IMG/VR virus record: IMGVR_UViG_3300008114_000427
Location: 1 to 28,803 of that record
Length of the DNA: 28,803 bases
DNA from: a virus
Strand: one strand, 5' to 3'
Shown: positions 23,279 to 28,803 of the stretch, piece by piece
Position numbering within the stretch: the stretch's first letter is position 1
Layout: each line of letters begins with the position of its first letter
The notes under the pieces: model-generated
Database searches by the model: none
What the model saw: the letters and a program-made list of their open reading frames with translations, nothing else
Told to the model about the DNA's origin: nothing
Position numbers and translations under genes: made by a program

Positions 23279-25393
23279 ATGAGTTATCAAGTTAAGTTTA
23301 GCGACACAACAAAAACGCCAATAACAGTTAACGATCAGACTCTTAATCAAGATAGAAGTGTTGCATTTATTGGAAAAAATTATGCTGGATACAGTCAAGC
23401 GATTGCTGAAAATTTTTTACATCTTTTAGAAAATTTCGCAAAAAGTACTGAACCGACAAATCCAGTAACTGGACAACTGTGGTATGATACTACTGTAGGT
23501 GAAAATAATCAGTTAAAATTGTTTGATGGTTCAAGATGGGTAGCAGCAGGTAACGTTAAAAAAGCAACAACATCACCAGTAACATCTGTAATTGGTGATC
23601 TATGGGTTGATACAGATAATCAACAACTTTTTCTTTACAACGGATCTACATGGGTACTAGTTGGTCCACAATATAGTACAGGTCAAAGGACAGGTGCAGA
23701 AGTAGAATTAATATCTGACACGTTAGGTAATGAAGTTAGACCGGTTGTAACCTTGTTTGTAAAGGATGAAAGAGTAGCAATAATCAGTGAAAGACAGTTC
23801 ACACCGAAATCAGCAATAGAGGGATTTACTACACTAAAACAGGGTATTAATTTATCATCTAAAAACTTTAACAGTACAACGTTAGGTAATAAATTTTGGG
23901 GTGTTGCTGAAAAAGCAGATGCGCTAGTAATAGGGTCTTCTACAGTTGCAGCATCAAACTTTCTAAGATCAGATCAACCAAGCGTAACTAATTTTGGTCT
24001 AAGTGTTAGAAACAATGCCGGTATCAATATCGGAGGAGACTCTTCGTTAAGTATAGCTATTGATAGTAATTCGGCTTTGATCTTTAATAAAATTTCTGGA
24101 TCAAGTATAGATTTTAAACTCAAATCTTCATCTGGTACTCCAACAGTATTAAGAATTGACAGCAGTCAAAAAGTAGGAATTAATAAAACAAACCCCGATG
24201 AAAGTTTAGATGTAGTTGGAAATATAAAAACAAACGGAAAACTTATTGTAGCCAATACTGAAAACTCTACCGGAATAAACACCGGATCAATAATGACTAC
24301 TGGTGGTGCAAGTATTAATAAAAGATTATTTGTTGGTGAAAATTTAGAAGTCGATGGGAATTCAAACCTTAAAACAATTTTACCAAAAACTGATAACTCT
24401 TTTAATTTAGGATCAGCCGCAGTTAGGTGGAATAACATTTTTGCTAATAGGGTCGGGCAACCAGAAAGCGAACTAGCAGGAAAACCTGCTACAACATTTT
24501 TTGGCAATTTCAATGGATTTTTAACTGGTAATATTTCTGGAACTGCTTCGGGACTAACATCGACTACAGTGTTTAGTCTTGGTGATCGGGTTGATTCGTT
24601 TGGTTCTGTATTACAAGCAAGTGATATTGTTAGTACAGGGGTTAATTTTAATGGATCAACATCGACCAACACTGTGACATTAACTGGAATTATTAGTCCG
24701 TCATTTATAACAAATAAGCCACAAGCGACAGATTCTCAGGCAAGTGATGAATTTTTAACAAGTCGAGCTGGAGTTTTAAGCAGAGTAAGTAAAGCAACTA
24801 TTCTTAGAAATGTTCCTTTAGTACCTACGGGGGCAATTTTTCCCTTTGCCGGTGCAGTAGTTCCTATCGGATATTTGCTTTGCGATGGTAGTGAGCAACT
24901 TATTGCCTCATACCCGGAATTATTCGCAGTCATTGAGTACAGATATAAACCATTGAGTCTCTTAACAGGAGTTGCCACTTTCGGATTACCGGATTTGAGA
25001 GGAAGATTTCCTCTTGGTAAAGATAACATGTCGAATTCGGGCGCAACCCCAGGACCTAATAGGGTTCCAGATGTTGCAGCTGATGAATTGGGCGGTGTAG
25101 GTGGTGTTGCAGAAATACAATTGACACGTAATAATTTGCCACAACACGTACATGATTTAAAAGGAAATGCAGGAAGCCAATTTTATGCGTTTAAACCAGC
25201 GACAGGCACACCTCCGGATACGAACGCAGAAGGTTCAAATGGCCTCACTGCAACTGGACAAGGCCAACTTATGGTAGACAGTGGTGGCATATTCATGGAC
25301 GACTTGCCATCAAGTTCCTTAGCAGTGCCTTTTTCTATCACAAATAATTATCAAACAATTAATTATATCATATTTACAGGTAGGATAGCTTAA
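23279..25393 (+). CDS. Tail fibre with phage tail collar domain (short tail fibre gp12-like tip)
   Basis: 704 residues. N-terminal module (~1-135): VAFIGKNYAGYSQAIAENFL, HLLENFA, PVTGQLWYDTT, then two W-rich strands (DGSRWVAAGNV, GDLWVDTDNQQLFLYNGSTW); the same module opens the next two genes. Shaft repeats of fibre type include VGINKTNPDESLDVVGNIKT and a LPKTDNSFNLGSAAVRWNNI block. The C-terminus (~520-704) is a collar domain: PTGAIFPFAGAVVPIGYLLC, DGSEQ, FGLPDLRGRFPLG, and the HxH motif LPQHVHDL, whose two histidines match the metal-binding pair of T4 gp12. It ends in ITNNYQTINYIIF, typical of the family. T4 gp12 binds the host core lipopolysaccharide irreversibly; a comparable role is inferred. 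It begins a three-gene paralogue set, with a 1-bp TAATG overlap to the next gene. Confidence 0.87.
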   Translation: MSYQVKFSDTTKTPITVNDQTLNQDRSVAFIGKNYAGYSQAIAENFLHLLENFAKSTEPTNPVTGQLWYDTTVGENNQLKLFDGSRWVAAGNVKKATTSPVTSVIGDLWVDTDNQQLFLYNGSTWVLVGPQYSTGQRTGAEVELISDTLGNEVRPVVTLFVKDERVAIISERQFTPKSAIEGFTTLKQGINLSSKNFNSTTLGNKFWGVAEKADALVIGSSTVAASNFLRSDQPSVTNFGLSVRNNAGINIGGDSSLSIAIDSNSALIFNKISGSSIDFKLKSSSGTPTVLRIDSSQKVGINKTNPDESLDVVGNIKTNGKLIVANTENSTGINTGSIMTTGGASINKRLFVGENLEVDGNSNLKTILPKTDNSFNLGSAAVRWNNIFANRVGQPESELAGKPATTFFGNFNGFLTGNISGTASGLTSTTVFSLGDRVDSFGSVLQASDIVSTGVNFNGSTSTNTVTLTGIISPSFITNKPQATDSQASDEFLTSRAGVLSRVSKATILRNVPLVPTGAIFPFAGAVVPIGYLLCDGSEQLIASYPELFAVIEYRYKPLSLLTGVATFGLPDLRGRFPLGKDNMSNSGATPGPNRVPDVAADELGGVGGVAEIQLTRNNLPQHVHDLKGNAGSQFYAFKPATGTPPDTNAEGSNGLTATGQGQLMVDSGGIFMDDLPSSSLAVPFSITNNYQTINYIIFTGRIA

Positions 25394-26679
25394 TGGCATA
25401 CATTATTAATAAAACTGATGGTTCAGAATTAACCGAACTACTTGATAAAACTATAGATCAAACTAGCACTGATCTCACGCTAGTTGGTAAAAATACCAGT
25501 AATTATGGTGAATTACTAAATGAAAATTTTATAAAGTTATTAGAAAATTTTGCCAGTTCGACTCCACCAAATTTTCCTATCAGAGGACAGATATGGTACG
25601 ACTCTAATGAAAATAGATTAAAGATATATGATGGCACACAGTTTAAAACTAGTGGTGGTCCTATAATTGCATCAAGTAGACCGACTACACTTGTTCAAGG
25701 TGACATATGGATTAATAATGCATCTAATCAAATGTTTTTTTATGATGGACAAGATACAGTACTAGCTGGGCCTTTATATACTGCTGAACAAGGTATATCT
25801 GGTCCTGAAGTCGTCAGTGTATCCGACGTCAGCGGAAATTTAAGATCGATTGTAAAACTTTGGGCAGGCCAAAGTTTATTAGGAATTTTTAGTAAAGATG
25901 AATTCACTCCGTCCACTAGAGACGCACTAGATTTGACTAGTGAAGGATTTACTGGTGTTATTAGAAAGGGATTCACCCAAGCTAATGACAGTCAAATAAA
26001 ATTTTATGTCACTGCATCTAAAGCCGATGCATTGCTTGATGGATTGGGGAATTTAAAGGGTGTCAGTAGTTTTTTAAGTACAGAAACTGATTCCACTACT
26101 ATTGGACAAATAAGAATACAGAACGCAGTGCCGTTAGTTCTTGGCCCGACACAAAATAATGAATTTAGGATAGACAATTTAACATTTGCCATAGCTAGTA
26201 ATAGATCAGGGCAAGATTTTAAATTAATTGTAAGAAATGCAACAGTTGAGGTTGAAGCGATAACTGTAAAGACCACTACTTCTAGGATAGGAATTTTCAA
26301 TAGTAATCCAGAACAAACCCTTCATGTTGGCGGTTCTGCTAAAATTTCTGGAAATTTAGAAGTTACAGGAACTGTAAAATCATCTTGGATTTCTAAGTCA
26401 GCAAATTATACAGCTCAACCTAATGAAAAAATATTATTGGCTGCAGATGTTTCACCGTTTACAATAACACTGCCAGCAAGTCCGGTAATAGGGGATTTTG
26501 TATCATTTATTGACGCTTCAATTCAGGGTTTGGATTTTAATCCAGTAACTATTGATAGAAACGGTCAAAAAATCAACGGAGCCGCATCAAATGTCGTAGT
26601 ATCTACGGAAGCTGCTGCGTTTACATTGGTTTATACAGGAACAAATAGAGGCTGGGCATATGATAATGTACCAGTTTAA
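25393..26679 (+). CDS. Tail fibre paralogue with compact beta tip
   Basis: 428 residues; the ATG shares its A with the previous stop, and AGGA (25382-25385) lies in the previous gene. Residues ~25-135 are the same module as in both neighbours: DLTLVGKNTSNYGELLNENF, IKLLENFASS, PIRGQIWYDSN, GDIWINNASNQMFFYDGQDT. A middle section with IFSKDEFTP and a KADALLDGLGN block parallels its neighbours. A short fibre repeat (RIGIFNSNPEQTLHVGGSAK, then ISGNLEVTGTVKSSW) follows. The last ~85 residues (SANYTAQPNEKILLAADVSP, FTITLPASPVIGDFVSFIDA, a closing GWAYDNVPV) look like a small beta tip of the kind seen on many phage fibres, where an aromatic near the C-terminus is common. Likely a receptor-binding fibre; no receptor can be named. 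Confidence 0.75.
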   Translation: MAYIINKTDGSELTELLDKTIDQTSTDLTLVGKNTSNYGELLNENFIKLLENFASSTPPNFPIRGQIWYDSNENRLKIYDGTQFKTSGGPIIASSRPTTLVQGDIWINNASNQMFFYDGQDTVLAGPLYTAEQGISGPEVVSVSDVSGNLRSIVKLWAGQSLLGIFSKDEFTPSTRDALDLTSEGFTGVIRKGFTQANDSQIKFYVTASKADALLDGLGNLKGVSSFLSTETDSTTIGQIRIQNAVPLVLGPTQNNEFRIDNLTFAIASNRSGQDFKLIVRNATVEVEAITVKTTTSRIGIFNSNPEQTLHVGGSAKISGNLEVTGTVKSSWISKSANYTAQPNEKILLAADVSPFTITLPASPVIGDFVSFIDASIQGLDFNPVTIDRNGQKINGAASNVVVSTEAAAFTLVYTGTNRGWAYDNVPV

Positions 26680-26686
26680 ATAAATA
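26680..26686 (+). promoter_or_regulatory. Candidate late promoter box ATAAATA
   Basis: ATAAATA begins one base after the stop of the previous fibre (its A is base 26680) and is 19 bp before the next ATG at 26706. The following leader has AAAGGGG (26691-26697) as a strong ribosome-binding site. Position and spacing resemble the other boxes in the window. Confidence 0.5.
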
Positions 26687-26705
26687 TAGAAAAGGGGTTT
26701 AGGGA

Positions 26706-28181
26706 ATGCCTTATAACATTAATAGATATAACGGAACACTAGTCAGCGTAGTTGAAGATGGGACCGTCGATAATACGCTTGATATCAAGCTAATTGGAAA
26801 AAATTATGCAGGATATGGTGAAGTTCAGAATGAGAACTTTGTACATCTTCTAGAAAATTTCGCTGGAACCTCTGAACCAACTAGAAAGATTTCTGGTCAG
26901 ATTTGGTATGATAGCGGAACTAAAAAACTAAAGTTCTATGATGGTACTAAATTTAGAACAACTGGCGGCGCCGAAATAGGTGCTTCCGAGCCAGTGGGGT
27001 TGACTACTGGTGATTTTTGGTATAATACAAATACCAATCAATTATATGCTTGGAGTGGATCGGAATTTATATTAGTTGGTCCACAAGCAGTGGCCAATGC
27101 TGAAACCACACAATTAAGATCTAGAAGTGTTGTAGATACTACCAGCGCCACACACGCTATTGTTGAAGCAGTGGTTAATGGCGTAGTTGTTTATATTATT
27201 TCTTCGGATGAATTTACTCTTAATGCAGCAATCAATCCTATTACAGGATACAGCGTAATTAAAAAGGGCATTACCTTAGTCAATACACCGAGTGTTACGC
27301 TTGGGCCAGATGTCGAAGGTGTAACGTCCACAGATCATAGATTTTGGGGAACATCATCAAACGCTTTAAAATTGGGCGGCGTAGATGCAACCAAGTTTGT
27401 TAGAAATGATATCTCTTCATTGCCAACAGTTGCTATAAGATTCAGTGATTTAGGTTTTACTGTAGGTAACGACGATGATTTGTCTGTGTTTATTGATGGC
27501 ACAACTCCAACAATACAAAACGTCCTAAGTGACACTATTGTTTTTAAAACAAATACAGGTACAGTTCAAACTCCTTTAAAAATTATAGGTGCTAACACAT
27601 TGCCGGGCAGTAACAATGTAAGTAATTTAGGTTCTAGCTCATTCAAGTTTGCAACAGTTTTTGCAACATCTTTTAATGGAGTAGCCACGCAGGCAGATAC
27701 ACTTAATCTTGGCGGGTCATACGTGTCTGCTAGTTTAACAGCTACACCATCAACTATCGCAGCAAGAGATAGTTCTGGTGATATATATGCAAATCGTTTT
27801 GAAGGAACTGCTGCTGAAGCAGAATATGCTGACCTTGCTGAAAAATATCTAACAGATGCAGACTATGATGTCGGCACTGTAGTAACAGTTGGTGGCGAAG
27901 CCGAAGTTAGGGCAGCAATATTTGGAGATAGAGCGATTGGGGTCATTTCAGCTCACCCGGCCTATCTTATGAATAGTGCATCCAATGGTCAGGCTGTGGC
28001 CTTAAAAGGCCGAGTACCAGTAAAAGTTACTGGAGCTATTAAAAAGGGAGATAGATTAATTGCAGCCGATAATGGTTGTGCCGTTCATGCAGGGTTTCAT
28101 CAATATCAAGATGTGTTTGCCATAGCATTGGAAACAAACAATGATGTTGGAATAAAGTTAGTAGAAGCAATCGTTCTATAA
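26706..28181 (+). CDS. Tail fibre paralogue with YADLAEKY-type C-terminal module
   Basis: 491 residues; ATG with AAAGGGG upstream and an ATAAATA box. The N-terminal module again shows DIKLIGKNYAGYGEVQNENF, VHLLENFAG, KISGQIWYDSGTKKLKFYDG and GDFWYNTNTNQLYAWSG. The middle has IISSDEFTLNAAINPITGYS and a DHRFWGTSSNALKLGGVDA block like that of the gene at 23279 (KFWGVAEKADALVIG). Residues ~295-370 are fibre repeats (GSNNVSNLGSSSFKFATVFA, then RDSSGDIYANRFEGTA). The C-terminal ~120 residues carry EYADLAEKYLTDADYDVGTV, VISAHPAYLMNSASNGQAVA and LKGRVPVKVTGAIKKGDRLI. I recall this module at fibre ends in many T4-like phages; it is reminiscent of self-cleaving fibre-chaperone (peptidase G2) domains, but I cannot identify catalytic residues, so this link is weak. 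Confidence 0.78.
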   Translation: MPYNINRYNGTLVSVVEDGTVDNTLDIKLIGKNYAGYGEVQNENFVHLLENFAGTSEPTRKISGQIWYDSGTKKLKFYDGTKFRTTGGAEIGASEPVGLTTGDFWYNTNTNQLYAWSGSEFILVGPQAVANAETTQLRSRSVVDTTSATHAIVEAVVNGVVVYIISSDEFTLNAAINPITGYSVIKKGITLVNTPSVTLGPDVEGVTSTDHRFWGTSSNALKLGGVDATKFVRNDISSLPTVAIRFSDLGFTVGNDDDLSVFIDGTTPTIQNVLSDTIVFKTNTGTVQTPLKIIGANTLPGSNNVSNLGSSSFKFATVFATSFNGVATQADTLNLGGSYVSASLTATPSTIAARDSSGDIYANRFEGTAAEAEYADLAEKYLTDADYDVGTVVTVGGEAEVRAAIFGDRAIGVISAHPAYLMNSASNGQAVALKGRVPVKVTGAIKKGDRLIAADNGCAVHAGFHQYQDVFAIALETNNDVGIKLVEAIVL

Positions 28182-28188
28182 CTAAATA
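28182..28188 (+). promoter_or_regulatory. Candidate late promoter box CTAAATA
   Basis: The heptamer begins directly after the previous stop and lies 21 bp before the ATG at 28210, the same sequence and spacing as the box before gp6. A GAGA ribosome-binding element lies at 28201-28204. Confidence 0.5.
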
Positions 28189-28209
28189 ACACAAAATAAA
28201 GAGAACGTT

Positions 28210-28803
28210 ATGTCAGGATCACCAGGTATTTTTCCAAAAATTGATGGCAACACCATATATGCAGAAGACTATAACAATATTCAGAGCACTGCTGAATTTC
28301 TATTAGGTACTGGATTATCAGATGCTGGATACGGCCAAGTAGTATCATCAGCAATTGTATCCGGACAACCAGCTCCAGACTTAATTACAGTCGCCCAATG
28401 GAACAGTTTACGAAATGATTTACTTAAAGTTCGTCAGCACCAGACAGGAGTAGATGAAGGTCCAAATTTAGATATTCCATCTGATAGTACATTGATCACT
28501 AATGAATTTGTTAACCAATATAAAACATTTGCAACAACATGTCAGGTCGATAGATTGACTATTGCATTTAATCAAGGAACTGAACAGAATTTAGTTTCCC
28601 CTAGCATTAGAGCAACCAATTGGAGTGGTACGTTGACGCAAGTTCTTACTGTTACATTTCCGACAGGCGACGCTGCTCGACATTTTTTCAATGCAGGCGG
28701 TCAAATAAGATTTAGTGCATCATTAGTTCACAGTCTTTCAGTTTCTGATCCTTCTTATACTAAAACTGAAAAATGGAAAGATCTTCTCAATGATATGGCA
28801 ACA
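28210..28803 (+). CDS. Phage tail/virion protein with ARHFFNAGG motif (3' truncated)
   Basis: ATG at 28210 opens a frame that stays open to the window end (198 residues seen). It starts MSGSPGIFPKIDGNTIYAED, followed by a helical region with NNIQSTAEFLLGTG and a TVAQWNSLRNDLLKVRQHQT stretch. Later come an IRATNWSGTLTQVLTVTFPT strand pair and the motif ARHFFNAGGQIRFSASL (~residues 155-171). That motif is familiar to me from tail-associated proteins of many myoviruses, where it is usually followed by a further W-rich stretch; WKDLLNDMA begins here. Function is not established. The CTAAATA box and separate leader suggest it starts its own late transcript. The rest of the gene lies beyond the window. 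Confidence 0.75.
   Translation, partial: MSGSPGIFPKIDGNTIYAEDYNNIQSTAEFLLGTGLSDAGYGQVVSSAIVSGQPAPDLITVAQWNSLRNDLLKVRQHQTGVDEGPNLDIPSDSTLITNEFVNQYKTFATTCQVDRLTIAFNQGTEQNLVSPSIRATNWSGTLTQVLTVTFPTGDAARHFFNAGGQIRFSASLVHSLSVSDPSYTKTEKWKDLLNDMAT

Noticed and set aside
24166-24672. Antisense open frame of 168 codons inside the collar fibre gene
   Set aside because: It lies wholly opposite a clear fibre coding region, has a composition produced by the complement of that gene, and no ribosome-binding site or family motif.

Overview
The window is a late structural-gene block of an AT-rich, T4-like contractile-tailed bacteriophage, most like the marine T4-like myoviruses (cyanophage/pelagiphage type). 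The grounds are a gp5-type spike beta-helix, a gp25 (GPW family) wedge protein and a gp6 wedge protein in that order, followed by very large tail proteins and a fibre cluster. Short late-promoter-like boxes (CTAAATA/ATAAATA) stand in several of the few intergenic gaps. All real genes are on the + strand, packed end to end with 1-bp TAATG overlaps or gaps below 70 bp. No bacterial genes, tRNAs, insertion sequences or CRISPR arrays are visible. The host cannot be read from this window.

Region 1 (1-4926) is the baseplate core: the C-terminal part of a gp5-like spike, gp25 and gp6. Region 2 (4926-18530) is best read as ONE giant virion gene of about 4,534 codons. It appears as three pieces because of two single-base frame changes (near 8943-8966 and 13906-13953) that cancel each other. 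The giant protein carries a seven-bladed FG-GAP-like beta-propeller, at least seven short carbohydrate-binding-like modules (CBM5/12-like by eye), glycine-rich GxGY repeats and fibre-type repeats. It occupies the place where T4 has gp7/gp8/gp9/gp10.

Region 3 (18536-28803) is the adhesion and fibre cluster. It holds a fibre with four shaft repeats and a conserved tip domain; a subtilisin-like protease whose catalytic domain is interrupted by about 350 residues of fibre-like beta-sandwich sequence, and which is itself split by a frame change near 21030-21095; a small conserved tail protein; and three paralogous fibres sharing one N-terminal attachment module but with different tips (collar domain with HxH; a short beta tip; a YADLAEKY-type tip). 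The 5' part of another tail protein runs off the end.

Read together, gp5/gp25/gp6 form the hub and inner wedge, the giant protein probably builds the wedge periphery, and the downstream proteins form a set of exchangeable receptor-binding and envelope-processing parts. The three frame breaks are either residual assembly/sequencing errors or real. Raw reads and homologues would decide this.
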